Assembly: GCA_044508835.1 (NCBI GenBank)
Contig: JBIQHD010000008.1
Coordinates: 1-64,000, forward strand
Direction: 5' to 3'
Length of the DNA stretch: 64,000 bases
DNA from: JAKFDI01 sp044508835
GTDB taxonomy: Bacteria; Pseudomonadota; Gammaproteobacteria; Burkholderiales; Burkholderiaceae_C
Positions 53,093 to 60,605 of the stretch are shown one piece after another. The notes below the pieces were generated by a model that worked only from the letters and a program-made list of their open reading frames with translations, ran no database searches and was not told the DNA's origin. Position 1 is the first letter of the stretch; the number at the start of each line of letters is the position of its first letter. Made by a program: the position numbers and the translations under genes.

Positions 53093-53986
53093 ATGGCAGA
53101 CAAGACGTACGAACCGACGGCCTCGCGCCGCGTGGCTTTCCTGGGCCTCGGGGTGATGGGCTATCCGATGGCCGGCCACCTGTTGCGCGCCGGACATCGG
53201 GTGACGGTCTACAACCGCAGCGCCGCCAAGGCCGAGTCCTGGGTGAAGGAGTACGGCGGCGCATCGGCCGCCACGCCGAAGGCCGCGGCGCAAGGCGCCG
53301 ACATCGTCTTCGCCTGCGTCGGCAACGACGACGACCTGCGCTCGGTGGTGCTGGGCGAGGACGGCGCCTTCGCCGGCATGCAGCGCGGCGCGATCTTCGT
53401 GGACCACACCACGGCGTCCGCCGCCGTCGCGCGGGAGTTGAGTGCCGAAGGCGCGAAGGCGGGCCTCGCGTTCATCGATGCGCCGGTCTCGGGCGGCAAC
53501 CTCGGCGCCGTCAACGGCGTGCTCACGGTGATGTGCGGCGGCGACGCCGCGGCCTTCGCCGCCATCCAGCCGGTGGCCATGGCCTTCGCCAAGGCGGTGA
53601 CGCTGCTGGGCGGCAGCGGCGCCGGCCAGCTCGCCAAGATGGTCAACCAGATCGCCATCGCCGGGCTGGTGCAGGGCCTGTCCGAAGCCATCGCCTTCGG
53701 CCAGAAGGCGGGGCTGGACATGAAGGCGGTGCTCGGCGTCATCGGCAAGGGCGCGGCGCAGAGCTGGCAGATGGACAACCGCGGCCCGACCATGATCGAC
53801 GACCGGTTCGACTTCGGCTTCGCCGTCGACTGGATGCGCAAGGACCTCGGCCTGGTGCTCGACGAGGCCAAGCGCAACGGCGCGCGGCTGCCCGTCACGG
53901 CGCTCGTCGACCAGTTCTATGCCGACATCCAGGCGCAGGGCGGGCAGCGCTGGGACACCTCCAGCCTCGTGAAGCGGCTGCGCTGA
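53093..53986 (+). CDS. 3-hydroxyisobutyrate dehydrogenase-family NAD(P) oxidoreductase
   Basis: A 297-residue beta-hydroxyacid dehydrogenase. The dinucleotide motif is FLGLGVMGYPMAGHLLRAGH, followed by FVDHTTAS, the substrate-binding FIDAPVSGGNLGAVNG, and catalytic Lys in GSGAGQLAKMVNQI. The C-terminal helices include KDLGLVLDEAKRNGARLPV. The family covers 3-hydroxyisobutyrate, tartronate semialdehyde and succinic semialdehyde reductases, and the exact substrate cannot be fixed. GGAG precedes the ATG, 20 bases beyond the pilU terminator. Confidence 0.9.
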   Translation: MADKTYEPTASRRVAFLGLGVMGYPMAGHLLRAGHRVTVYNRSAAKAESWVKEYGGASAATPKAAAQGADIVFACVGNDDDLRSVVLGEDGAFAGMQRGAIFVDHTTASAAVARELSAEGAKAGLAFIDAPVSGGNLGAVNGVLTVMCGGDAAAFAAIQPVAMAFAKAVTLLGGSGAGQLAKMVNQIAIAGLVQGLSEAIAFGQKAGLDMKAVLGVIGKGAAQSWQMDNRGPTMIDDRFDFGFAVDWMRKDLGLVLDEAKRNGARLPVTALVDQFYADIQAQGGQRWDTSSLVKRLR

Positions 53987-54039
53987 GGCAGCGAGGGCGC
54001 GGCCTGCAAGGCTGGACGGGATCGGCGCCCCCATGACGA

Positions 54040-54059
54040 ACGGCGCCCGCGGGCGCCGT
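54040..54059. terminator. Hairpin between convergent genes
   Basis: A perfect nine-base stem acggcgccc/gggcgccgt with a two-base loop lies between the convergent dehydrogenase and dolP genes. There is no clear T-run on either side, so termination is only possible, not shown. Confidence 0.35.
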
Positions 54060-54080
54060 GCTTCGTGCCGCCGCGGCGGC

Positions 54081-54743
54081 TCAGTTCGAGGGCTTGGGCG
54101 CTTCGTCGAGCTGCGGCTTGAGCGTCATCGCGTCGACCTGCGCCTGGCTCAGGATCTCGAACAGGCGCACCACCTTCTGCACGCCCGGCACGCTGCGCGC
54201 CAGTTCCGTCGCCCGGTCGGCCTCGCGCTCGGTGACGCGGCCCATCAGGTACACCACGCCGCGCTCGGTGACGACCTTGTAGTAGTTGGCCGAGATGTCG
54301 CGCGCATCGACGAAGCTCGCCTTCACCTTGCTCGTGACGATGGCATCGTTCGAGCGGCTGGTGAGCGAGGCGGCGCCGGCGATCTGCAGCTCGTTGACGA
54401 TGGCACGCACGTTCTCGACCCGCGAGACGGCCTGCTCGACCGCTGCCTTGTCGGCCTCGTCGCGCACCTCGCCGGTGATGAGCGCGGTGCGGTTGTAGCT
54501 CGTGACGCTCACGTTGCCGCGCTCGCCGATGGCGTCCCCGATGCGGTTGCGCGCCTTCAGCTCGATCGCCTGGTCCTCGATCTGCGTGCCGGAGGTGCGG
54601 CGGTCGGCCGCCATCATGCTGCCGCCCACGAGCGCGCCGCCCACGAGCAGCGGCGCGCAGCCGGCCAGCGCCGTCAGCGTGGTGGCGGCGGCGAGAAGAA
54701 GCGTGCAGCGCAGGCGCGCGCCGCGGGAGAAGGCCAGAGTCAT
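54081..54743 (-). CDS. dolP: Dual BON-domain outer-membrane lipoprotein DolP
   Basis: A 220-residue lipoprotein. The lipobox LTALAGC puts the lipidated Cys near residue 29. Two BON domains follow (residues ~60-125 and ~140-205), each with the conserved Gly-strand (TALITGEVRDEADK, VVYLMGRVTEREAD). E. coli DolP (YraP) supports BAM activity and outer-membrane integrity. Its ATG overlaps the diaA stop as ATGA, and the order yraN-diaA-dolP is that of E. coli, supporting the name. Confidence 0.93.
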   Translation of the reverse strand: MTLAFSRGARLRCTLLLAAATTLTALAGCAPLLVGGALVGGSMMAADRRTSGTQIEDQAIELKARNRIGDAIGERGNVSVTSYNRTALITGEVRDEADKAAVEQAVSRVENVRAIVNELQIAGAASLTSRSNDAIVTSKVKASFVDARDISANYYKVVTERGVVYLMGRVTEREADRATELARSVPGVQKVVRLFEILSQAQVDAMTLKPQLDEAPKPSN

Positions 54744-55336
54744 GCGTTGTCCTGTTCGCCGAGAAGCTGCAGGTCGACCGCATCGCAGATGCAATGGATG
54801 ACGAGCAGGTGAACTTCCTGGATGCGTGCGGTGCGCTCGTGCGGAACGCAGATCTGCACGTCGGTCTCGATCAATCGCTGGGCGATCCTGCCGCCGTCGC
54901 GCCCGACGAGCGCCACCACCGTCATCTCCTTGGCGCGCGCCGCCTCGACGGCCGCCAGCACGTTGGCCGAGTTGCCGCTGGTCGAGATGGCGAGCAGCAC
55001 GTCGCCCGGCTGGCCGAGCGCCTGCACCTGCTTGGAGAAGACGGCGTCGAAGTCGTAGTCGTTGCCGACCGCGGTGAGGATGGAGGTGTCCGTCGTGAGC
55101 GCGATGGCCGCGAGGCCCGGGCGCTCGCGCTCGAAGCGGCCGACGAACTCGGCGGCGAAATGCTGGGCGTCCGCCGCCGACCCGCCGTTGCCGCAGGCCA
55201 GCACCTTGCCGCCCGAGGTGATGCAGCCGACGACGGCGTTGACCGCGTCGGCGATCGGCTTGACGAGCAGTTCGGCGGCGGCGTACTTGAGGTCGGCGCT
55301 GTCGAAGAACTGCTGCTGGATGCGTTGTTCGAGCAT
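54740..55336 (-). CDS. diaA: SIS-domain protein DiaA
   Basis: A 198-residue SIS protein with VLACGNGGSAADAQHFAAEFVGR, ALTTDTSILTAVGNDYDFDAVF, the phosphate loop STSGNSANVLAAV and HERTARIQEVHLLVIH. DiaA tetramers bind DnaA and promote timely replication initiation. The fold is that of GmhA but the GmhA-specific catalytic residues differ. Context (yraN upstream, dolP downstream) favours DiaA. It could also supply isomerase activity, since the gmhA copy at 2348 is broken. Confidence 0.9.
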   Translation of the reverse strand: MLEQRIQQQFFDSADLKYAAAELLVKPIADAVNAVVGCITSGGKVLACGNGGSAADAQHFAAEFVGRFERERPGLAAIALTTDTSILTAVGNDYDFDAVFSKQVQALGQPGDVLLAISTSGNSANVLAAVEAARAKEMTVVALVGRDGGRIAQRLIETDVQICVPHERTARIQEVHLLVIHCICDAVDLQLLGEQDNA

Positions 55337-55384
55337 GGTGTTCGATGATAAGACAGGGCTTGGTGCCGCCCGGGCGCACTTGGT

Positions 55385-55753
55385 TCAGTCCGCGTCGAAG
55401 GCGCCCCGCAGCCATTCGATGCGCCCGCCGTCGATCGCCACCACGTCGAAGCGGCACGGCGGCGGCGAGGCGTAGGGCTGCAGGAAGTGCTGCGCGGCGA
55501 GCACGATGCGCCGCCGCTTGGAGGCGCCGATGCTCGCCGCCGCGCCGCCGTGCGCGAGCCCGCCGCGCCGGCGCACCTCGACGAAGAGCAGCGTACCGTC
55601 ACGCTCGCGCAGGATGAGGTCGACCTCGCCGCCGCGGGCGCGCGGCCCGGCGGCCACCCGATAATTGCGCCGCACGAGCGTGAGCCCGTGGCCCAGCAGG
55701 TGCGCGAGCGCCGCCTGCTCCCCCTCATCACCGAGCGTCTTCGTCGTCACCAT
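55385..55753 (-). CDS. yraN: UPF0102 family protein YraN
   Basis: A 122-residue endonuclease-like fold protein. It has GDEGEQAALAHLLGHGLTLVRRNYR, GGEVDLILRERDGTLLFVEVRRR (core GEVDLILRERDGTLLFVEVR, with D-ExK-like residues) and the C-terminal CRFDVVAIDGG. The family resembles Holliday-junction resolvases but lacks a proven activity. Its ATG shares two bases with the rsmI ATG on the other strand (CATG, 55751-55754). It lies 48 bases upstream of diaA in the same direction. Confidence 0.93.
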   Translation of the reverse strand: MVTTKTLGDEGEQAALAHLLGHGLTLVRRNYRVAAGPRARGGEVDLILRERDGTLLFVEVRRRGGLAHGGAAASIGASKRRRIVLAAQHFLQPYASPPPCRFDVVAIDGGRIEWLRGAFDAD

Positions 55754-56666
55754 GTCCAGCGCCCCGTTGCTGTTGCAGGCCGCCGCCGCGGCAGCGGGCA
55801 GCCAGCAGTTCCCGGCCGGCGCACTGTACGTGGTGGCCACGCCCATCGGCAATCTGGCCGACCTCACGCTGCGCGCCATCCACGTGCTGGCGCTCGCCGA
55901 CGCGGTGGCCTGCGAGGACACGCGCCACAGCGCGCCGCTGCTGCGCCACCTCGGGCTCGACAAGCCGCTGCTGCCGCTGCACGAGCACAACGAGCACGAG
56001 GCCGCCGGCGCGGTGATCGCGCGGCTCGCGCGCGGCGAGCGCGTGGCCTACGTCAGCGATGCCGGCACGCCGGCGATCAGCGACCCCGGGGCCGTCCTGG
56101 TGGCGGCCGTGCAGCAGGCGGGCCACCGCGCCGTGCCGGTTCCCGGCGCCAGCAGCGCGGCCGCGGCGCTCAGCGTGGCGGGCGACGCGGCCGGCCACGG
56201 CTTCGCCTTCGCGGGCTTCCTGCCCGCGCGTGGCAGCGAGCGCGGCGCGGCATTGAAGGCCCTCGCGGCCGCGCCCGGCACGCAGGTGCTGTTCGAGGCG
56301 CCGCACCGCATCGAGGCGCTGGCCAGGGACCTGGCCGCCGCCTGCGGCGCGCGCCGCGTCACCGCCTGCCGCGAGCTGACCAAGCAGTTCGAGACGGTGC
56401 ACACCCTGGCCGCGGCCGAGCTGCCGGCCTGGCTGGCCGCGGACCCGAACCGCACGCGCGGCGAGTTCGCGCTGGTGCTGCACGCCCTGCCCGCCGCCCC
56501 CGCCGGCGACGACGCGGCGGCCCACGACGCCACCCTGCGCACGCTGATGGCCGCCGTGCCGCTCCGTCAGGCCGTGGCGCTGGCGGGCGAGCTGACGGGC
56601 GCGCCGCGCAACGCGCTGTACCAGCGCGCGCTGCGCCTGCAGCGGCAGATGGGCGCGGACGGCTGA
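55752..56666 (+). CDS. rsmI: 16S rRNA (cytidine-1402-2'-O)-methyltransferase
   Basis: A 304-residue tetrapyrrole-methylase-fold enzyme. ALYVVATPIGNLADLTLRA (residues ~24-42), ACEDTRHSAPLL, HEHNE, VAYVSDAGTPAISDPGAVLV and FEAPHRI are the RsmI signature blocks. It 2'-O-methylates C1402 of 16S rRNA in the ribosomal P site. Divergent from yraN with head-to-head overlapping start codons, so its mRNA leader must lie inside yraN coding sequence. Confidence 0.95.
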   Translation: MSSAPLLLQAAAAAAGSQQFPAGALYVVATPIGNLADLTLRAIHVLALADAVACEDTRHSAPLLRHLGLDKPLLPLHEHNEHEAAGAVIARLARGERVAYVSDAGTPAISDPGAVLVAAVQQAGHRAVPVPGASSAAAALSVAGDAAGHGFAFAGFLPARGSERGAALKALAAAPGTQVLFEAPHRIEALARDLAAACGARRVTACRELTKQFETVHTLAAAELPAWLAADPNRTRGEFALVLHALPAAPAGDDAAAHDATLRTLMAAVPLRQAVALAGELTGAPRNALYQRALRLQRQMGADG

Positions 56667-56769
56667 GCGGCCTCGCGGCGAAGACGGCCATGGCCGCGCG
56701 GGGCTCGCGGCGGCAACCCGCTCCCTACAATGATCCGCCTCTGTGGCCAGCCGCTGCGAAGGACCGTCC

Positions 56770-58245
56770 ATGATCTCCCGCGAACCCACGATCGAACGCC
56801 TGGCGATTGCCCGCTCGCTGCTGCTCGAGCCCTTCGGCCTGAGCGACGCCACGCTCGCGAAGGCGCTGGGCACCATCGCCACGCACCGCATCGACGACGC
56901 CGACCTGTACTTCCAGTACACCCGCAGCGAGGGCTGGAGCCTGGAGGAAGGCATCGTCAAGAGCGGCAGCTTCGGCATCGACCAGGGCGTGGGCGTGCGG
57001 GCGGTGGCAGGCGAGAAGACGGCCTTCGCGTATTCCGACGACATCTCCGAAGCCGCCCTGCTCGACGCCGCGCAGACCGTGCGCACCATCGCCGCCGCGG
57101 GGCAGAGCCGCAAGGTCAAGGTCGCGGGCCAGCCGGTGATCGCCGGCATCCGCACGCTGTACGCGCCGATGGACCCCATCGCCACGCTCGACAGCACGCA
57201 GAAGGTGGCGCTGCTGGAGAAGGTGGAACGGCTCGCCCGCGCCAAGGACCCGCGCATCGTGCAGGTGATGGCGGGCCTGGCCGGCGAGTACGACGTGGTG
57301 CTGGTGGCGCGCGCCGACGGCACGCTGGCCGCCGACGTGCGCCCGCTGGTGCGGCTGTCGGTGACGGTGATCGCCGAGCAGACCGTCGACGGCCAGGTGC
57401 GCCGCGAGGTCGGCACCGGCGGCGGCGGCGGGCGCTTTGGCTTCGGCTACTTTCGCGACGGCGTGATCGAGGGCTACGTCGAGCAGGCGGTGAACGCCGC
57501 GCTCACCAACCTCGGCTCGCGCCCGGCGAAGGCGGGCGAGATGAGCGTGGTGCTCGGCCCGGGCTGGCCCGGCGTGCTGATCCACGAGGCCATCGGCCAC
57601 GGGCTCGAGGGCGACTTCAACCGCAAGGGCTCGAGCGCGTTCTGCGGACGCATCGGCCAGCGCGTGGCGGCCAGGGGCGTGACGGTGCTCGACGACGGCA
57701 CCATCGCCGACCGCCGCGGCTCGCTCAACGTCGACGACGAAGGCAACGCCACGCAGCGCAACGTGCTGATCGAGGACGGCATCCTCAAGGGCTACATCCA
57801 GGACGCGATGAACGCGCGCCTGATGAAGACGAAGCCCACCGGCAACGGCCGCCGCGAGAGCTACGCCGCCGTGCCGATGCCGCGCATGACCAACACCTAC
57901 ATGCTCGGCGGCGACAAGGCGCCGGAGGAAATCATCGCCGGCCTCAAGCGCGGCCTGTACGCCACCAACTTCGGCGGCGGCCAGGTCGACATCACCAGCG
58001 GCAAGTTCGTGTTCTCGGCGAGCGAGGCCTTCTGGGTCGAGAACGGGAAGATCCAGTACCCGGTAAAGGGCGCGACGCTCATCGGCAACGGCCCCGACGC
58101 GCTCACGCGCGTGAGCATGATCGGCAACGACATGCGGCTGGACACCGGCGTCGGCGTGTGCGGCAAGGAGGGCCAGAGCGTGCCCGTCGGCGTCGGGCAG
58201 CCGACCTTGCGCATCGACCGCCTCACGGTCGGCGGTACCGCATGA
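56770..58245 (+). CDS. tldD: Metalloprotease TldD
   Basis: A 491-residue TldD, partner of TldE/PmbA in proteolysis of peptides such as microcin precursors and CcdA. The zinc motif is HEAIGHGLEGDFNRKG (HExxxH, near residue 271). Other blocks are SEGWSLEEGIVKSG, GVGVRAVAGEKTAFAYSDD, and the C-terminal GGGQVDITSGKFVFSASEA. All catalytic residues are intact; no pmbA is in the window. TACAAT at ~56726 is a likely -10 element. Its 3' flank carries the promoter region of the aroG leader. Confidence 0.96.
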   Translation: MISREPTIERLAIARSLLLEPFGLSDATLAKALGTIATHRIDDADLYFQYTRSEGWSLEEGIVKSGSFGIDQGVGVRAVAGEKTAFAYSDDISEAALLDAAQTVRTIAAAGQSRKVKVAGQPVIAGIRTLYAPMDPIATLDSTQKVALLEKVERLARAKDPRIVQVMAGLAGEYDVVLVARADGTLAADVRPLVRLSVTVIAEQTVDGQVRREVGTGGGGGRFGFGYFRDGVIEGYVEQAVNAALTNLGSRPAKAGEMSVVLGPGWPGVLIHEAIGHGLEGDFNRKGSSAFCGRIGQRVAARGVTVLDDGTIADRRGSLNVDDEGNATQRNVLIEDGILKGYIQDAMNARLMKTKPTGNGRRESYAAVPMPRMTNTYMLGGDKAPEEIIAGLKRGLYATNFGGGQVDITSGKFVFSASEAFWVENGKIQYPVKGATLIGNGPDALTRVSMIGNDMRLDTGVGVCGKEGQSVPVGVGQPTLRIDRLTVGGTA

Positions 58246-58276
58246 CGCCGCGGGCTGGCGCACCGGCGAATTCGCG

Positions 58277-58285
58277 TGCTAAAGT
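58277..58285 (+). promoter_or_regulatory. Extended -10 promoter element of the aroG leader
   Basis: TGCTAAAGT-like sequence (TG at 58277-58278, hexamer TAAAGT at 58280-58285) ends seven bases before the leader ATG. Transcription would then begin at or next to that ATG, giving a leaderless leader-peptide message. No good -35 box is seen, which an extended -10 can compensate. Confidence 0.4.
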
Positions 58286-58292
58286 CGCCGGC

Positions 58293-58367
58293 ATGTCTTT
58301 CCGCTCGTTCTTCTTTGCGTACTTTTGGTTCTCGCACCGCACCGGCGGAGGAGAGGCAAGCGCATAG
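58293..58367 (+). CDS. Aromatic-rich leader peptide of aroG
   Basis: A 24-codon open frame, MSFRSFFFAYFWF followed by a polar tail, then TAG. Six of its first 13 residues are Phe (3, 6, 7, 8, 11, 13), with Tyr10 and Trp12, so all three aromatic amino acids made by the downstream pathway are sampled. It ends 28 bases before an intrinsic terminator and 104 bases before the DAHP synthase gene. By analogy with pheL and trpL, ribosome stalling on these codons under aromatic starvation should prevent termination. It has no independent Shine-Dalgarno sequence. Confidence 0.85.
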   Translation: MSFRSFFFAYFWFSHRTGGGEASA

Positions 58368-58424
58368 CCGAACGAGCGCGAACCGAATCCCAAGACCGCC
58401 GGGCGACCCCCGGCGGTTTTTTTT
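58342..58424 (+). terminator. Attenuator: terminator with competing antiterminator
   Basis: The terminator stem has nine perfect pairs, accgccggg (58395-58403) with cccggcggt (58409-58417), loop cgacc, then eight T (58417-58424). Its left arm can instead pair with ccggcgg at 58342-58348, just after the Phe codons (seven GC pairs), which would be the antiterminator. A further nine-base complement links leader codons 4-6 (58302-58310) with 58370-58378 right after the leader stop. That pairing could govern the no-translation state. The pairings are seen in sequence; the regulatory model is inferred. Confidence 0.8.
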
Positions 58425-58471
58425 CGCCCGCCGTTCCCGATTCCACCGATCCATCCCGAGGAGCCCTTTCC

Positions 58472-59590
58472 ATGACGACCCAAGCCGCCAGCGACGAGTG
58501 GTATGCGCGCACCGAGAAGACCAGCCGGACCGACGACGAAAGGATCCGCAACGTGATGCCGCTGCCGCCGCCGGAGCACCTGATCCGGTTCTTCCCCATC
58601 CAGGGCACGGCCGTGGAGGCGCTGGTCGGCGACACGCGCCAGCGCATCCGCGACATCATGGCCGGGCGCGACGACCGGCTGCTGGTGATCATGGGCCCCT
58701 GCTCCATCCACAACCCCGAGGCGGCGCTCGACTACGCCCGGCGCCTGAAGCAGCACCGCGAGGCGCATGCCGGCACGCTGGAGATCGTGATGCGGGTGTA
58801 CTTCGAGAAGCCGCGCACCACGGTGGGCTGGAAGGGGCTGATCAACGACCCCTACCTCGACGAGAGCTACCGCATCGACGAGGGCCTGCGCATCGCGCGC
58901 CAGCTGCTGCTGGAGATCAACCGCCTGGGCGTGCCCGCCGGCAGCGAGTTCCTCGACGTGATCTCGCCGCAGTACATCGGCGACCTGATCGCCTGGGGCG
59001 CGATCGGCGCGCGCACGACGGAGAGCCAGGTGCACCGCGAGCTGTCGTCGGGGCTGTCGGCGCCCATCGGCTTCAAGAACGGTACCGACGGCAACATCCG
59101 CATCGCCACCGACGCCATCCAGGCCGCGGCGCGGCCGCACCACTTCCTGTCGGTGCACAAGAACGGGCAGGTGGCCATCGTCGAGACGCGCGGCAACCAG
59201 GACTGCCACGTGATCCTGCGCGGCGGCAAGGCGCCGAACTACGACGCGGCGCACGTGGAGGCCGCCTGCCACGACCTCGAGGCCGCCAGGCTGCCGGCGC
59301 GACTGATGGTCGATTGCTCGCACGCCAACAGCAGCAAGCAGCACCTGCGCCAGATCGACGTGGCGAAGGACATCGCCGGCCAGCTCGCGGCCGGCAGCCG
59401 GCGCATCTTCGGCGTGATGGTCGAGAGCCACATCAACGCGGGCGCCCAGAAGTTCAGCCCCGGCAAGGACGATCCGGCCAAGCTCGCCTACGGCCAGAGC
59501 ATCACCGACGCCTGCATCGGCTGGGACGACTCGCTCGCCGTGCTCGACACGCTGGGCCAGGCGGTCCAGGCGCGCCGCGGCCGCGGCTGA
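58472..59590 (+). CDS. aroG: 3-deoxy-7-phosphoheptulonate (DAHP) synthase, class I
   Basis: A 372-residue class I DAHP synthase, the committing step of the shikimate pathway. It condenses phosphoenolpyruvate with erythrose-4-phosphate. Seen are MGPCSIHNPEAALDYARRL (residues ~76-94), VYFEKPRTTVGWKGLINDP, PIGFKNGTDGNI, RGGKAPNY, and DCSHANSSKQ plus SHINAGAQ with metal ligands. Which aromatic amino acid inhibits it allosterically cannot be read by eye. GAGGAG precedes ATG 58472. It is the only gene after the attenuator and leader peptide. Confidence 0.96.
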   Translation: MTTQAASDEWYARTEKTSRTDDERIRNVMPLPPPEHLIRFFPIQGTAVEALVGDTRQRIRDIMAGRDDRLLVIMGPCSIHNPEAALDYARRLKQHREAHAGTLEIVMRVYFEKPRTTVGWKGLINDPYLDESYRIDEGLRIARQLLLEINRLGVPAGSEFLDVISPQYIGDLIAWGAIGARTTESQVHRELSSGLSAPIGFKNGTDGNIRIATDAIQAAARPHHFLSVHKNGQVAIVETRGNQDCHVILRGGKAPNYDAAHVEAACHDLEAARLPARLMVDCSHANSSKQHLRQIDVAKDIAGQLAAGSRRIFGVMVESHINAGAQKFSPGKDDPAKLAYGQSITDACIGWDDSLAVLDTLGQAVQARRGRG

Positions 59591-59685
59591 GCCCGCGGCC
59601 GGTTACGCCGGCTGACAAACACGCCCGCACCCGCGTTGCCGCGCCGGATCGAACGGTCACCCACGGTTCGCGAGAGGAGTGGCGC

Positions 59686-59955
59686 ATGGCGTTTCAACGC
59701 ATCGTGATCGGCCTGGCCGCCTCGGCCGCCTGCTGGGCGGCTGCGGCGCAGCAGGCCACGCCGCCGACGGGCGCCGAGGAGGCGCCGTTCCGCTCGGCCT
59801 TCACCCGCGCCGACACCGATTCGGACGGCAAGCTGTCGAAGAAGGAGGCGGCGCAGTTCCCGGCCGTGGCGGCGAAGTTCGAGGAACTCGACGCCGACCG
59901 GGACGGCTTCCTGAGCCTGCGCGAGTTCGGCGCCGGCTACACGGCCGGCAGCTGA
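59686..59955 (+). CDS. Small exported EF-hand protein
   Basis: An 89-residue protein with signal peptide (MAFQRIVIGLAASAACWAAAAQ) and two EF-hand loops: DTDSDGKLSKKE (residues ~43-54) and DADRDGFLSLRE (~69-80). Both retain the acidic ligands at positions 1, 3, 5 and 12, so calcium binding in the periplasm is expected. GAGAGGAG precedes the ATG. It ends three bases before the convergent adenosyltransferase gene. The partner is unknown. Confidence 0.88.
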   Translation: MAFQRIVIGLAASAACWAAAAQQATPPTGAEEAPFRSAFTRADTDSDGKLSKKEAAQFPAVAAKFEELDADRDGFLSLREFGAGYTAGS

Positions 59956-59958
59956 GGC

Positions 59959-60534
59959 TCAGTCGCCCTGCCGCGCCAGGCGCTCGCTGCGCCAGTAGAC
60001 GTCGTCCCCGCCGAGGCCGTCGAGGTTGGCGCGGTTGAGCACGCGCGCCAGCACGAACATCAGGTCCGACAGCCGGTTCAGGTACTGGCGCGGCTCCTTG
60101 CGCACGGGCGCCGCCCCCGCCAGCGCCACCAGCGCCCGTTCGGCGCGGCGCGCCACGGTGCGCGCCACGTGCGAGATGGCGGCGCTGCGCGTGCCCGCCG
60201 GCAGGATGAACTCCTTCAGCCGCGGCAGCGCGGCGTTGTAGTGCGCCAGCGCCTCGTCCAGGCGCAGCACGGCGTCGGCCTTGAGCAGCTCGAAGCCGGG
60301 GATCGACAGCTCGCCGCCGAGGTTGAAGAGCTCGTGCTGGATCACCACCAGCAGCTCGCGCACGTCGTCGGGCAGCGGCTCGGCCAGCAGCACGCCGAGG
60401 GTGGAGTTCAGCTCGTCGACGTCGCCCATCGCCGCGATGCGCAGGTCGTCCTTGGGCACGCGCGTGCCGTCGCCGAGCCCGGTGGTGCCGTCGTCGCCGG
60501 TGCGGGTGGCGATCTGCGAGAGTCGATTGGCCAT
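59959..60534 (-). CDS. PduO-type cob(I)alamin adenosyltransferase
   Basis: A 191-residue five-helix-bundle ATP:corrinoid adenosyltransferase. The ATP loop is TRTGDDGTTGLGDGTRVPKDD (in part), followed by GDVDELNSTLGVLLAE, IQHELFNLGGELSIPG and the C-terminal RRAERALVALA...YLNRLSDLMFVLAR. It makes adenosylcobalamin. No B12-dependent enzyme or cobalamin riboswitch was found nearby. ATG 60534 is preferred, starting MANRLSQIATRTG. Divergent from the FAD-oxidase gene. Confidence 0.93.
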   Translation of the reverse strand: MANRLSQIATRTGDDGTTGLGDGTRVPKDDLRIAAMGDVDELNSTLGVLLAEPLPDDVRELLVVIQHELFNLGGELSIPGFELLKADAVLRLDEALAHYNAALPRLKEFILPAGTRSAAISHVARTVARRAERALVALAGAAPVRKEPRQYLNRLSDLMFVLARVLNRANLDGLGGDDVYWRSERLARQGD

Positions 60535-60605
60535 GTCGGCCATGCTAGCCCAAGCGCGGTTCCTACAATCGGCGGACGGTCGATGGCGGCCGACGGAGAC
60601 CCGCG

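Noticed and set aside
54740..55336. Calling this SIS gene gmhA
   Set aside because: Gene order yraN-diaA-dolP and the sequence around the active site favour DiaA. The true GmhA sequence type is the broken copy at 2348.
58325..58471. A longer aroG start at 58325
   Set aside because: It would run through the attenuator stem and T-run. ATG 58472 has a clear Shine-Dalgarno sequence and the normal family N-terminus.
59959..60605. A cobalamin riboswitch near the PduO-type gene
   Set aside because: The intergenic space (60535-60605) is only 71 bases and shows no B12-box-like sequence.
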